A stretch of DNA of 64,000 bases from Actinoplanes cyaneus (GCF_016862095.1 NZ_BOMH01000041.1:124001-188000); one strand, 5' to 3'; shown: positions 24,921-33,263, counted from the stretch's first letter. Notes: generated by a model not told the origin, from the letters alone. Numbers and translations: made by a program.

Positions 24921-25547
24921 TCAGCTGTCGCGGCGTCCCGCCACCGCGCGCGGCACGTCCGCGATCGTCCGGACGACCACGTCGGCCTCGGTGAGGGCGG
25001 CCGGATCAGCGGCCAGGCCGACGACGAACGCACCGGCGGCCCGGCCCGCGACGACTCCCGTCGGCGAGTCCTCGACCACCACGCATTCCTTGATGTCGGC
25101 GCCGAGTTGCGCCGCGGCGGCAAGATAGCCCTCCGGATGCGGCTTGCCGTGCCGCACGTCGTCCGCGGTGACGAACACGGCGGGCACCGGCAGACCGGCT
25201 CCGCGCAGCCGGGCGGTCATCAGCCGGCGCGACCCCGAGGTGACCGCGGCCCACCGGCCCGGCGTCAGCCCGGCGAGAAAACGCTGGGCGCCCGCCATGG
25301 CCACGACGTCAGCGGCGCGTTCCTGCTCGATGGCGGCGATGTGGTCGACGACGGCGGCGCGCAGCGGCTCGGGGAAGAACCGGGCGACCGCGTCCTCGTC
25401 GCGAAGCCCGTGGCAGACCGCGAGGATGGCGTCCGCGTCAGCGCCGAAACGCGCGGCCACCTCCCGCCAGGCGTCCTCCACCACGTGCCGCGAGTCGACG
25501 AGCGTTCCGTCGATGTCGAGCAGGAACGGCACGGGTTCCGCCGTCAC
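24921..25547 (-). CDS. HAD-family phosphatase (beta-phosphoglucomutase/sugar phosphatase type)
   Basis: The 208-residue protein has the four HAD motifs: L-D-I-D-G-T-L-V-D-S with nucleophile Asp, V-T-S-G-S for motif II, K-P-H-P-E-G-Y for motif III, and V-V-E-D-S-P-T-G-V for motif IV. A cap helix bundle lies between I and II. This is the subfamily of sugar-phosphate phosphatases such as YfbT/GPP-like. The GTG at 25545-25547 was chosen because it precedes the fold by six residues; upstream in-frame GTGs at 25583 or beyond are possible. Substrate unknown. Confidence 0.9.
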   Translation of the reverse strand: MTAEPVPFLLDIDGTLVDSRHVVEDAWREVAARFGADADAILAVCHGLRDEDAVARFFPEPLRAAVVDHIAAIEQERAADVVAMAGAQRFLAGLTPGRWAAVTSGSRRLMTARLRGAGLPVPAVFVTADDVRHGKPHPEGYLAAAAQLGADIKECVVVEDSPTGVVAGRAAGAFVVGLAADPAALTEADVVVRTIADVPRAVAGRRDS

Positions 25548-25737
25548 GCCGGCTTTCGCATCGAGATCGGTTCTTGCTTCCACGCCGACCGACGATACGT
25601 CTTGCCGCGGAAGTTGCCGGCAGCCACGGCGCCAGGACAGTGGGAATGCGCAAGTCCGAGCCCAAGAACCCCCTGCTAGCATCACGCGCCATCCTGATCG
25701 ACTTCAGCCCTCGGGCTGCATCTACTTCGAGGCTTTC

Positions 25738-26319
25738 ATGAGCATCGCAATCCCATCCGGCCTGGTCCAGAACGGCACCGGCATACCCCAGGTGTGCACG
25801 CGGCACGGCGAGGCCGCCTCCGTCGGCAAGCCGGTCAAGTTCTGGTCCAAGCCGCCGATCTGGTCGTACTTTCTGATCATTCTCGGCGCCCTGCCGTTCC
25901 TGATCGTGACCCTGATCCTTCGCAAGGAGGTGCGGGCACAAGCCTGGCCGTTCTGCCCGCAGTGCGAGAAAACGCACAAGAACCGGCTGATCACCGGGAT
26001 CGCCCTGATCGCCCTGCTGCCGCTCAGTTTCGTGGTCGCGAGCGGAGCCGGTGACACCGGCGCGCTGCTGACCCTGCTGGGCCTCGTCGCCGCCTTCGCC
26101 GGCCTTCTCGTGCTGGCCCGTGGCGCCTACCGCATGCTGCCGGGGGGCTTCGCGTCGCGGGACGGCTCCACCGTCGACTTCCCGAAGGCGCACCCGCAGT
26201 TCGTCACCGCCGCGCACGCTGCGTACGCGCAGGCCGCGCAGCAGTACGCCGCGTGGCAGGCGGGCCAGCACGCCCCGTACGCCCAGCCGACGGTCGGGTA
26301 CCAGCCGCCGCAGCAGTGA
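25738..26319 (+). CDS. Membrane protein with zinc-ribbon-like cysteine pairs
   Basis: The 193-residue protein has a soluble start with C-T-R-H-G, a first membrane helix at about 42-60, then C-P-Q-C-E-K-T-H-K-N just after it, and two more helices at about 83-100 and 107-126. The C-terminus is soluble and rich in Ala, Tyr, Gln and Pro. Cysteines and histidines on one face could bind zinc between the segments. I do not recognise the family. ATG has GAGG upstream. Its gene stands alone. Confidence 0.75.
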   Translation: MSIAIPSGLVQNGTGIPQVCTRHGEAASVGKPVKFWSKPPIWSYFLIILGALPFLIVTLILRKEVRAQAWPFCPQCEKTHKNRLITGIALIALLPLSFVVASGAGDTGALLTLLGLVAAFAGLLVLARGAYRMLPGGFASRDGSTVDFPKAHPQFVTAAHAAYAQAAQQYAAWQAGQHAPYAQPTVGYQPPQQ

Positions 26320-26511
26320 TCTCTGCTGTGGCGTGGTGGGCGACCGGAATGAGGTGAAGTGGCCCCGGCCCCGGTCCCGACGGCGGGGTTCCGGCTGCTC
26401 CGGTCAGAACATCGGCTGACCAGAGCAGCCGGGCACGAGGTGGTTGCCCAACGGCCCGCTGAGCCGTGCCGGCACGAGGGGAGCAAGCGCGCCGGTGCTC
26501 GAACATGGGGT

Positions 26512-26697
26512 CTATCGACGACGCAGGACGTCGCCGGGTGGCACGTCGAGGACGAAGATGTCGCCGATGTTGCCCTCGTATCCGTAGTCGACGTTCCGGA
26601 CACGCAGCCGCTCGGGGCCGGCCTCGACGGGACGCAGATAGCCGAGGAGTTCGTCGTCCTCGGCCCGCCGATACGGGATCCAGGTTGCCGGAATCAT
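26512..26697 (-). CDS. Small hypothetical protein
   Basis: A 61-residue frame with good codon use starts at the ATG 26695-26697. It reads I-P-A-T-W-I-P-Y-R-R-A-E-D-D-E-L-L-G-Y-L, then R-V-R-N-V-D-Y-G-Y-E-G. The first part resembles the N-terminus of longer actinobacterial proteins of unknown role that begin with a W-x-P-H-R-R-x-D-x-E-L-x-G-Y-L core, so this may be a shortened family member. No neighbour gives a function. Confidence 0.55.
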   Translation of the reverse strand: MIPATWIPYRRAEDDELLGYLRPVEAGPERLRVRNVDYGYEGNIGDIFVLDVPPGDVLRRR

Positions 26698-26860
26698 GAG
26701 ACGCGAGCCTAGAGACGCGGCCTGCGGCCCGCAACGCGGTTTAACGAGCGTGGACGGGCTGCTCATCGCCACGAGCCGCGCCCTCTACCGCCGCGACGAA
26801 GCAACGGCTCCGCCGCGGTCCTTCCGTGTCATGGGCAGCCGGGGTTGAGATGATCGCCCG

Positions 26861-27388
26861 ATGGAACAGGTCAGCAGCCGCGTGGTGTACCGGAACCCAT
26901 GGATGACCGTCAGAGAGGACCACATCAGACGGCCGGACGGCAGCCCGGGCATCTACGGCGTGGTCGAGAAGCTGGACTTCGCGCTGGTCCTGCCCCGCAG
27001 TCGTGACGGGTTCTGGCTCGTGGAGCAGTTCCGCTACCCGGTGGGACGACGAGCGTGGGAGTTCCCGCAGGGCAGTTGGGGCCGGGACGCCACCGGCGAT
27101 CAGGTTGTCCTTGCCCGGCACGAACTGGCCGAGGAGACCGGCCTGCGCGCCGGGTCGATGAAGCATCTGGGGCATCTGTTCGAGGCGTACGGATACTCGA
27201 CGCAGGGATTCGACGTCTACCTTGCGACGGAGCTCGAGGAGGGCCTGCCCGACCGGGAGGCGAGTGAGCAGGACATGGTCCACCGTGCGTTCAGCGATGC
27301 CGAGATCGCGGAGATGATCTGTTCCGGTCAGATCGTGGACGCGCCCTCGCTGGCCGCACTGACCCTCTACCGGCTGCGGCAGTCCTGA
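26861..27388 (+). CDS. NUDIX hydrolase, ADP-ribose-pyrophosphatase-like, atypical box
   Basis: The 175-residue protein has the NUDIX fold: V-V-E-K-L-D-F-A-L-V-L-P strand, W-E-F-P-Q-G-S-W-G loop, and the helix with L-A-E-E-T-G-L. Compared with the G-x5-E-x7-R-E-U-x-E-E-x-G-U signature, the first E is replaced by G and the R by H; the E-E pair is kept. It may still bind metal. It cleaves nucleoside diphosphate derivatives if active. Its 3' end is tandemly duplicated at 27375-27407, and copies of that end occur at both borders of the next cassette. Confidence 0.83.
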   Translation: MEQVSSRVVYRNPWMTVREDHIRRPDGSPGIYGVVEKLDFALVLPRSRDGFWLVEQFRYPVGRRAWEFPQGSWGRDATGDQVVLARHELAEETGLRAGSMKHLGHLFEAYGYSTQGFDVYLATELEEGLPDREASEQDMVHRAFSDAEIAEMICSGQIVDAPSLAALTLYRLRQS

Positions 27389-27407
27389 GGTTGCGGCAGT
27401 CCTGAGG
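27375..27407. repeat. 17-bp tandem duplication at the NUDIX gene end
   Basis: TGCGGCAGTCCTGAGG at 27375-27390, containing the NUDIX stop, is repeated at 27392-27407, one base apart. Confidence 0.8.
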
Positions 27408-27440
27408 CGGGTCAGGCCGTGGCCGGCTCGGCGAGGGCGG
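27396..27440. repeat. Left copy of a 45-bp direct repeat
   Basis: This segment is identical over 45 bp to 32140-32184. It joins the last bases of the NUDIX gene to the last codons of the NTF2-like gene, which lies intact only beside the right copy. The two copies bound a 4.7-kb block of five genes. Confidence 0.9.
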
Positions 27441-27447
27441 GGCGTCT

Positions 27448-28647
27448 TCACGGCGGAGGAGTCGGCAGGGAGTCACGCTGTGCCATGCCGGCCACGGCGG
27501 GAAAGCCCTCACCTCTCCCGGCCGCGTCCTGTCCTGCCGGGGCCGGACTCGTGTCGCATGCCGCCGGGAGGCTGCGGCGCAGGGGTGAAGGCCGGGGCTG
27601 GAAGATCGCGCACAGGCCGGCCAGCACGAGCGCGAAGACCGGCAGCCACAGCAGCCGGTGCAGCGGCCACGTCCCGGCCGGCTCGTCGAGCAGGCCGGGC
27701 AGCGGGCCGGCCGGCAGGCTCGCGAAGGTGACCAGCAGCAGCGCGGTCTGGTGCCAGCAGAACAGGGTCATGGCGGCCAGGTTGAGCACGATGACCGGCC
27801 GCCACAGCCCCGGCCGGTGCAGCACGGCCGCGAGGCGGGGCCGCAGCAGCAGGAACAGGCCGAGCTGGGCCGCGGCAAGCGCGAGGGCGAACAGCGACGG
27901 CGGGTCGAGGTTGGACCAGCCGTCGCCTGGGACGCCGACCGCGCTGGCCGGGTACCCGGCCACGACGACCAGGACCGCCCCGGTGACGAGCCCGCCGACG
28001 GCCAGGACGCGCCCGTGCCGATGGGTCAGAAGACCTTCGGACAAGCAGATCCCGAGGATGTACGGGGCAGCCCACCCGATCGGGGCGGCCGGCAGGAGCA
28101 GTGCGGAGTCCACGCCGAGGTGGCGCACGACGTCGCTCGCCGCGACCAGTGCGACCGGAACCACGGCCGTCCACAGGCCGCAACGGAGCACGGCGGTGCG
28201 CAGCAGTGGGGTCAGGGCGAGCAGGACGGCGTACACGATCAGGAACCACATCGGGTGCGCGACCAGGGACCACACGGCGTGCCGGGTGCTCGCCGGGGCG
28301 CTGACCGCCCGGAGCAGCCCGAGCGCGGGCAGCCACACCGCGGCGAGGACCAGGATCGGGTGGATCAACCGGGTGAGCCGGCTGGTCAGCCATGGCCGGG
28401 CGGCGCGGCGGCGCAGGCCACGGGCGGCAGAGAAACCGCCGGCGAAGAAGAACAGGCCGAGTGTCTCGAGCACCCAGGTGAACGGGATCAGCGCCGGATG
28501 GCCGGCCAGCGGGCTCGCGCCGTGCCACGCGGCCGGCTGGGCCGGGTCGCTGACCAGGGCGGACACCAACCAGTGGCCGAGGACCACGCCGAGGATGGCG
28601 ACGGCTCGCAGGGCGTCGACGGTGCGGTCCCGATCGGCCGGGATCAT
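27448..28647 (-). CDS. Acyltransferase 3 family membrane protein
   Basis: The 399-residue protein is a polytopic Acyl_transf_3 enzyme, which moves an acyl group onto sugars or lipids at the membrane. It starts with the family motif R-D-R-T-V-D-A-L-R-A-V-A-I-L-G-V-V-L-G-H-W; the H is the likely catalytic residue. F-F-F-A-G-G-F and R-R-A-A-R-P-W-L-T-S-R-L-T-R-L follow, and about ten helices in all. A tail of about 45 polar residues ends just before the 45-bp repeat. Its start overlaps the stop of the alpha/beta hydrolase gene in an ATGA, so both are made from one mRNA. Confidence 0.87.
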   Translation of the reverse strand: MIPADRDRTVDALRAVAILGVVLGHWLVSALVSDPAQPAAWHGASPLAGHPALIPFTWVLETLGLFFFAGGFSAARGLRRRAARPWLTSRLTRLIHPILVLAAVWLPALGLLRAVSAPASTRHAVWSLVAHPMWFLIVYAVLLALTPLLRTAVLRCGLWTAVVPVALVAASDVVRHLGVDSALLLPAAPIGWAAPYILGICLSEGLLTHRHGRVLAVGGLVTGAVLVVVAGYPASAVGVPGDGWSNLDPPSLFALALAAAQLGLFLLLRPRLAAVLHRPGLWRPVIVLNLAAMTLFCWHQTALLLVTFASLPAGPLPGLLDEPAGTWPLHRLLWLPVFALVLAGLCAIFQPRPSPLRRSLPAACDTSPAPAGQDAAGRGEGFPAVAGMAQRDSLPTPPP

Positions 28648-29447
28648 GCCGCACCCCCGGCGATCCGGGCCAGGGCGGCGAGCGAATCGGTGCCCGGCGC
28701 CAGGTAGTGGTCGTGGTCGCGTACGTCAGCGGTCTCGAAGATCTTGGCGCCGAAGGCGTGATCGGTCGGCTTGGTGCCGTGTCCGAGACCGAGCAGTCGC
28801 AGACCCGGCACCCAGCGGACCCAGTCCCCCGCGCCCTGCCCGGCCCAGACCGTGGCCGTGGTGTGCAGACCGGCGACGTTGTCGGCGCCCATCCCCGGGC
28901 TGCCGAACACCGCGATGTCGGTGACCCGCGACGGGAGCCGGGACGCGGCCAGGCCGATCACCGTGGAGCCGTAGCTGTGCCCGAGCAGCGCGATCGTGGC
29001 CCGCGGGTACGCCGTGGTCAGGTCACCGACGAACGCGACGAGCGCGTCGGCGCCCGCGCCGGCCAGGTCCTCGCGCCCGGCCTGCCGGACGGTCTGCGGG
29101 GTGGTGTAGCCGAGCCAGGCCACCACCGCGTGATCACCCGGGCCCATGGCCTGCTGGAGATCCGCGGCCTGGGTCGCCGGTGACCGATACTGCTTACCGC
29201 CGACGCCGCGCCAGAAGTTCTGCAGCCGGTGCGACATGCCGGGCACGAGCACGGCGATCCGGCGCGCGGTGGACAGGTCCCCGAACACTTGGGCGACCCG
29301 GCCCTGGCCCCGCGCGTCGAACAGCAGGTAGGTGCCGGGCGGGCGGTTCACCGCAGTGGGTGGAGCGGTGGCCGGCGGCGCGAGCAGCGTGCCGGCCGAC
29401 GGGGTGACGATCATGGTGAGGACGGCCAGGACGATGTTCTTCTTCAT
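28644..29447 (-). CDS. Secreted alpha/beta hydrolase (DUF1023 type)
   Basis: The 267-residue protein has a signal peptide (M-K-K-N-I-V-L-A-V then hydrophobic) and a DUF1023 hydrolase domain. The nucleophile elbow is G-H-S-Y-G-S, with R-I-A-V-L-V-P-G-M-S-H-R before it and a late D-H-D-H-Y-L-A-P-G-T-D for the last His. The family holds exported esterases and lipases of actinomycetes. It precedes the acyltransferase gene in an operon, so the two may act on the same envelope glycolipid or secondary product. An upstream in-frame ATG is possible but less likely. Confidence 0.87.
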   Translation of the reverse strand: MKKNIVLAVLTMIVTPSAGTLLAPPATAPPTAVNRPPGTYLLFDARGQGRVAQVFGDLSTARRIAVLVPGMSHRLQNFWRGVGGKQYRSPATQAADLQQAMGPGDHAVVAWLGYTTPQTVRQAGREDLAGAGADALVAFVGDLTTAYPRATIALLGHSYGSTVIGLAASRLPSRVTDIAVFGSPGMGADNVAGLHTTATVWAGQGAGDWVRWVPGLRLLGLGHGTKPTDHAFGAKIFETADVRDHDHYLAPGTDSLAALARIAGGAA

Positions 29448-29519
29448 GGCCGACAACCTGCCGGGTGCACGCATCGACGCACATCGGCCCGTGGATCACA
29501 TCGCGGTCGGCGGCGGGTA

Positions 29520-29543
29520 GCCCACGGGCGTACACCCGTGGGC
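29520..29543. promoter_or_regulatory. 9-bp inverted repeat between divergent operons
   Basis: GCCCACGGG and CCCGTGGGC flank a 6-nt centre between the alpha/beta hydrolase operon and the kinase operon. In a divergent gap this is more likely an operator than a terminator; a LuxR-type dimer could bind it. Confidence 0.5.
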
Positions 29544-29581
29544 CGATGTCCGCGCTGACCAGCGCCGATACGATCATCGAC

Positions 29582-30712
29582 ATGTCTGTACGTCTCGGTG
29601 GCCTGTCACGCTGGAGTCTCGCGCTGCTGTTCCCGGTCGCCCTCTTCCTGGCCGCCATGATGCCGACCGGCGACGTCCTGATCCAGATCGCCGCGATCGT
29701 GCTGGTGCTGGGCCTGCCGCTGGGCCTGATGCGCCGGCGTCCCATCGCGGCCCTGGTGATCGTGGTGATCAGCGCGGCCGTGGTCGTGCCGGCCGTGCAT
29801 CAGCAGTTCTCCGGCCGGGTGCTGCTCATCCCGCTGCTGGTCCTGGCCGACATCGTGGTCGGCAACGTCGCCGCCAAGACTCCGCGGTGGCAATCGGTCA
29901 CGGCCGCGGTGGCGACCGCCGTGGCCCAGATGCTGCTGGCCGCGCTGGACAACCCGAACGGCCTGACCACCCTCTACGTGATCGAGATCCTGGGCGTCGT
30001 GACCGCGTGGGTGATCGGCAACTCGGTCCGGCAGCGCCGGCTGTACGCGGCCGCGCAACGGACCGAGGCCGAGGACCGGGCGGTGCAGGCCGAGCGGCTG
30101 CGGATCGCCCGGGAGCTGCACGACATGATCGCGCACAGCATCGGGGTAATCGCGGTGCAGGCCGGAATGGGCCGCCGGGTGATCGACACCCAGCCGGCCG
30201 AGGCCCGCAACGCGCTGGCCAACATCGAGGAGACCAGCCGGGACACCGCGGCGGCACTGCGACGGATGCTGGGCACGCTGCGGCGCAACGACCTCGAGGC
30301 GGGGCCGGTGACGCGGGATCCGGCGCCCGGTCTGGACGATCTGGAGAGCCTGATCGCCCGTACCGAGCAAGCGGGTCTGAAGGTCTTTCTGCGGCGCAGC
30401 CGGGAACAGGCGCAACTGCCGCCGGACATCGACCTGTCGGCGTTCCGTATCGTGCAGGAGGCGATGACCAACGTGATCCGGCACGCCGCCACCGACCGGT
30501 GCGACGTCGTGATCGAACAGGGACAGCAGATGCTGACGATCGAGGTGACCGACGCCGGGCGCGGCGTCACCGGCCACGGTGATCACGGATACGGGATCTC
30601 CGGCATGCGCGAGCGGGTCAGCCTGCTCGGCGGCGACTTCAGCGCCGGTCCGCGTGATTCCGGCGGCTTCCGGGTGTACGCGCGGATCCCGATGCCGGGC
30701 GAGGGCGCATGA
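29582..30712 (+). CDS. NarL-type sensor histidine kinase
   Basis: The 376-residue kinase has four to five membrane helices (about 10-150) without a large outside loop, so the signal is probably sensed in or at the membrane. The HisKA_3 box reads E-R-L-R-I-A-R-E-L-H-D-M-I-A-H-S with phospho-His at 180. The C-terminal ATPase has N-V-I-R-H-A and D-A-G-R-G-V with G-Y-G-I-S-G-M-R-E-R. It is co-transcribed with the LuxR-type regulator by an ATGA overlap. The alternative upstream ATG at 29546 adds 12 residues. Confidence 0.92.
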   Translation: MSVRLGGLSRWSLALLFPVALFLAAMMPTGDVLIQIAAIVLVLGLPLGLMRRRPIAALVIVVISAAVVVPAVHQQFSGRVLLIPLLVLADIVVGNVAAKTPRWQSVTAAVATAVAQMLLAALDNPNGLTTLYVIEILGVVTAWVIGNSVRQRRLYAAAQRTEAEDRAVQAERLRIARELHDMIAHSIGVIAVQAGMGRRVIDTQPAEARNALANIEETSRDTAAALRRMLGTLRRNDLEAGPVTRDPAPGLDDLESLIARTEQAGLKVFLRRSREQAQLPPDIDLSAFRIVQEAMTNVIRHAATDRCDVVIEQGQQMLTIEVTDAGRGVTGHGDHGYGISGMRERVSLLGGDFSAGPRDSGGFRVYARIPMPGEGA

Positions 30713-31368
30713 GCGTGCGGGTGCTGCTCGTCGACGACCAGCCGCTGATCCGGAACGGTCTGCGGGTCCTGATCAACGATGCCGAGGACCTGACCGTGGT
30801 CGGCGAGACCGGCAACGGCGCCGAGGCGGTGCGCCTGGCCCGCGAGCAGCGGCCGGACGTGGTGGTGATGGACATCCGGATGCCGGTGATGGACGGCATC
30901 GAGGCGACCCGGCACCTGCTGTCCGGAATCGATCCGCCCAAGGTGCTGATCCTGACCACCTTCGACGACGACGAGTACGTCTACGCCGCACTGCGCGCCG
31001 GGGCCAGCGGATTCCTGGTCAAGGACATGGCCCTGGACGACATCCTGGGCGCGGTCCGAGTCGTAGCGGGCGGGGACGCTCTGATCGCCCCGAGCGTGAC
31101 CCGGCGGCTGATCGAGCAGTTCACCGGTCGTCCGGCCGTGCCCGCCCCGGTCCACCGTTCCGCCGAGGGCATCACCGAGCGGGAGCGGGAGGTGCTGACC
31201 CTGGTCGGCCTGGGCCGCTCCAACGCGGAGATCGCCGCCGGCCTGCACATCAGCCCGGCGACCGCCAAAGCTCACGTGGCCTGCCTGTTCACCAAGCTCG
31301 ACGCGCGCGACCGCGTGCACCTGGTGATCATGGCGTACGAGATGGGGTTGGTAAGCCCCGGGGCGTAA
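30709..31368 (+). CDS. NarL/LuxR-family response regulator
   Basis: The 219-residue regulator has a receiver domain with D-D-Q near residue 9-11, phospho-Asp D55 in V-V-V-M-D-I-R-M-P, and a Lys at V-K-D-M. The C-terminal LuxR helix-turn-helix reads I-T-E-R-E-R-E-V-L-T-L-V-G-L-G-R-S-N-A-E-I-A, then T-A-K-A-H-V-A-C-L. It receives phosphate from the kinase encoded before it. Likely targets are the divergent hydrolase-acyltransferase operon or the FkbM gene in the same cassette. Confidence 0.95.
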   Translation: MSVRVLLVDDQPLIRNGLRVLINDAEDLTVVGETGNGAEAVRLAREQRPDVVVMDIRMPVMDGIEATRHLLSGIDPPKVLILTTFDDDEYVYAALRAGASGFLVKDMALDDILGAVRVVAGGDALIAPSVTRRLIEQFTGRPAVPAPVHRSAEGITEREREVLTLVGLGRSNAEIAAGLHISPATAKAHVACLFTKLDARDRVHLVIMAYEMGLVSPGA

Positions 31369-31403
31369 GCCCGCCGGCCGATTCGCGGCGGCCGCCCACC
31401 GCC

Positions 31404-31409
31404 TACCTT
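31404..31409 (+). promoter_or_regulatory. -10 box of a leaderless promoter
   Basis: TACCTT lies 7 nt before the GTG at 31417. No ribosome site is present. Confidence 0.45.
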
Positions 31410-31416
31410 CGGGGCC

Positions 31417-32133
31417 GTGACCATCCTCAACGCAGTCGCGACCACCCTGTCGCGCCACACCCGGTACCTCGACGCCGAACTGCACACGATCGGCGGCCTG
31501 GTCCGGCCGGGCGACGTGTGCCTGGACATCGGATCGGCCGCCGGCCTGTACAGCCGGCTGCTGTCCGACCTGGCCGGCCCGGACGGCGCGGTGCACAGTG
31601 CCGAGCCGCTGACCTTCGGGCACCCGTTCTGGACCCGCGTCCTCGGTGCCCAGCGGCGTGCCAACGTCCACCATCGCGCGGTCGCCCTCGGCGCCGAACC
31701 CGGGCGGGTGGCGATGCGGGTGCCGTACACCCCGGCCGGCCCGGCCACCAGCCGCTCCTTCCTCGACTGGAAGAGCCGCGGGGTCGGCTCCGGCGACGAG
31801 TTCACCCGGTACGAGGACGTGCTGGTCGAGGTGACGACCGTGGACGAGATGGTGGCTCAGGCGCGGTTGCACCGTCTGGACTTCGTCAAGATCGATGTGG
31901 AGGGCGGGGAACTGCACGTGCTGCACGGTGCGGCGGAGACCGTGGACAGATTCCGTCCCGTGATGTTCATCGAGATCGAGGAGAGACACACTTGCCGGTA
32001 CGCATACTCGCCCGGGGACGTCGTCGGGTGGCTCACGGCGCGGGGGTACGTGATGTACACCTGGGAGCGGGGGTGGCGGCCGGCGGAGCGGGTGTGCGCC
32101 CACACGAACAACTATCTGTTCCGGCCGCGCTGA
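31417..32133 (+). CDS. FkbM-family methyltransferase
   Basis: The 238-residue enzyme has the SAM-binding loop V-C-L-D-I-G-S-A-A-G-L-Y at about 34-45 and the FkbM signature F-V-K-I-D-V-E-G-G-E-L-H-V-L-H-G near residue 155-170, ending with E-I-E-E-R-H. FkbM proteins O-methylate sugars and natural products. It is the last gene of the five-gene cassette. Its stop is only 6 nt before the right 45-bp repeat. Substrate unknown. Confidence 0.9.
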   Translation: MTILNAVATTLSRHTRYLDAELHTIGGLVRPGDVCLDIGSAAGLYSRLLSDLAGPDGAVHSAEPLTFGHPFWTRVLGAQRRANVHHRAVALGAEPGRVAMRVPYTPAGPATSRSFLDWKSRGVGSGDEFTRYEDVLVEVTTVDEMVAQARLHRLDFVKIDVEGGELHVLHGAAETVDRFRPVMFIEIEERHTCRYAYSPGDVVGWLTARGYVMYTWERGWRPAERVCAHTNNYLFRPR

Positions 32134-32139
32134 ATCTCA

Positions 32140-32184
32140 GCAGTCCTGAGGCGGGTCAGGCCGTGGCCGGCTCGGCGAGGGCGG
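32140..32184. repeat. Right copy of the 45-bp direct repeat
   Basis: Identical to 27396-27440. This copy includes the authentic stop (32156-32158) and last codons of the NTF2-like gene, and a piece of the NUDIX end that has no function here. Confidence 0.9.
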
Positions 32185-32629
32185 CGGCCAGCCCGGGGAG
32201 GCGGCCGAACGCACGGGCGCCGGCCACATGGTCCACATAGTCACGGGACTCGACGATCTCGCCGTCGCGGACCCGCACCACGAAGATGCACGGGACCGTG
32301 AAGGCGCGGCCGTCGATCACACCCTCGTACCGGAACTCGAAGATCACCACCTCGGGGTCCGGAGTCGCGTGGACGTGGTCGCCGGCCACTTCGTAGCTCT
32401 CGACGCCGGCCGTCCGTCCACCGCCGGCGAAGTGCTCGCGCAGCGCGGCCCGGCTGAGCAGCGGGGTGTCGCCGAGCGGGCTGAACGGGTGCCGGACGTC
32501 GGTGCGCTCGGCGTAGCAGGCGGCCAGTTCGTCGAGCTCGGCTGCCTCTTCCTCGGCGGTGAGCCCGCCCCGCATGAGACGGCAGACGCCGTCGGCGACG
32601 GCTCGGACGGTTTCCTCGGGTGTGCGCAC
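32156..32629 (-). CDS. NTF2-like/SnoaL-like protein
   Basis: The 157-residue protein fits the cone-shaped NTF2/SnoaL fold: A-A-E-L-D-E-L-A-A-C-Y-A-E-R-T-D-V-R-H-P-F, then R-A-A-L-R-E-H-F, then V-V-I-F-E-F-R-Y-E-G and I-F-V-V-R-V-R-D-G-E-I-V-E-S-R-D-Y. Members isomerise or hydrolyse small molecules or serve as binding pockets. It is divergent from a TetR gene whose operators lie in the short gap, so it is probably repressed by it. The 3' end is copied at 27412-27440. Confidence 0.87.
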   Translation of the reverse strand: MRTPEETVRAVADGVCRLMRGGLTAEEEAAELDELAACYAERTDVRHPFSPLGDTPLLSRAALREHFAGGGRTAGVESYEVAGDHVHATPDPEVVIFEFRYEGVIDGRAFTVPCIFVVRVRDGEIVESRDYVDHVAGARAFGRLPGLAAALAEPATA

Positions 32630-32651
32630 GGCGCGACTCCAAACGGGTTAG

Positions 32652-32698
32652 CGAAGTCCGGACTCCGTTTACGCTACCGAAGTCGAGGCTCCGGTTAC
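32652..32698. promoter_or_regulatory. Tandem operator between TetR and NTF2-like genes
   Basis: Two copies of a 21-bp unit begin at 32652 and 32678, 26 bp apart (CGAAGTCCGGACTCCGTTTAC and a relative with four changes). The first holds the perfect palindrome AGTCCGGACT. Placement in the divergent gap suits a TetR dimer controlling both genes. Confidence 0.65.
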
Positions 32699-32708
32699 AG
32701 TACGTGTC

Positions 32709-33263
32709 ATGCGTCAAGACGCCCGGGAGAACCGCGAGCGCATCCTCGCCGCCGCCGAGCAGGTCTTCGGCACCCACGGCGAGGCCGGTTCCACCGAGGA
32801 GGTCGCGCGGCTGGCCGGCGTGGGCATCGCGACCGTGTTCCGGCACTTCCCGGCCAAGGAGACGTTGATCGAGGCCACGCTGGTGCGCCACTTCACCGGA
32901 CTGCTCGACCGGACGCGGGCCGCGGCCGCCGCGCCCGATCCCACGGCGGCGCTGACCGCCCTGATCCGCGACCTGATCAAGCACGGCGCCACCAAGCTCA
33001 CCCTGGCCTCCATGCTGGGTGCGGCGCCACCTCCGGCCGTCGTCGCCGCGGCGGGCCAGGTGAAGGCGGGCGTCGACGCGGTGCTCCGGCGGGCCCAGGC
33101 CACCGGCGAGATCCGGCAGGACGTCGGCGTCGACGAGCTCTACCTGCTGATCCGCGCCCTGACCCAGACCACTACCGTTTCCCCTGCCCCGCCGGCCGTG
33201 CTCGACCGCGCCATCGACGTCATCCTGGCCGGCTTCGCCACCGGCAAAGGGGCGGGCCGCTGA
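32709..33263 (+). CDS. TetR family repressor
   Basis: The 184-residue protein has the N-terminal DNA-binding helices: R-E-N-R-E-R-I-L-A-A-A-E-Q-V-F, G-S-T-E-E-V-A-R-L-A-G-V-G-I-A-T-V-F-R-H-F-P-A-K. A helical ligand domain follows, with A-L-T-A-L-I-R-D-L-I and V-G-V-D-E-L-Y-L-L-I-R-A-L. The latter resembles regulators paired with NTF2-like or short-chain oxidoreductase genes. It starts at the ATG 32709, 11 bp after the tandem operator, and very likely represses itself and the NTF2-like gene. Confidence 0.9.
   Translation: MRQDARENRERILAAAEQVFGTHGEAGSTEEVARLAGVGIATVFRHFPAKETLIEATLVRHFTGLLDRTRAAAAAPDPTAALTALIRDLIKHGATKLTLASMLGAAPPPAVVAAAGQVKAGVDAVLRRAQATGEIRQDVGVDELYLLIRALTQTTTVSPAPPAVLDRAIDVILAGFATGKGAGR

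Noticed and set aside
27396..32184. att sites of an integrative element
   Set aside because: The repeats fit, but there is no integrase, excisionase or tRNA target, so I call them a duplication at the insert borders only.
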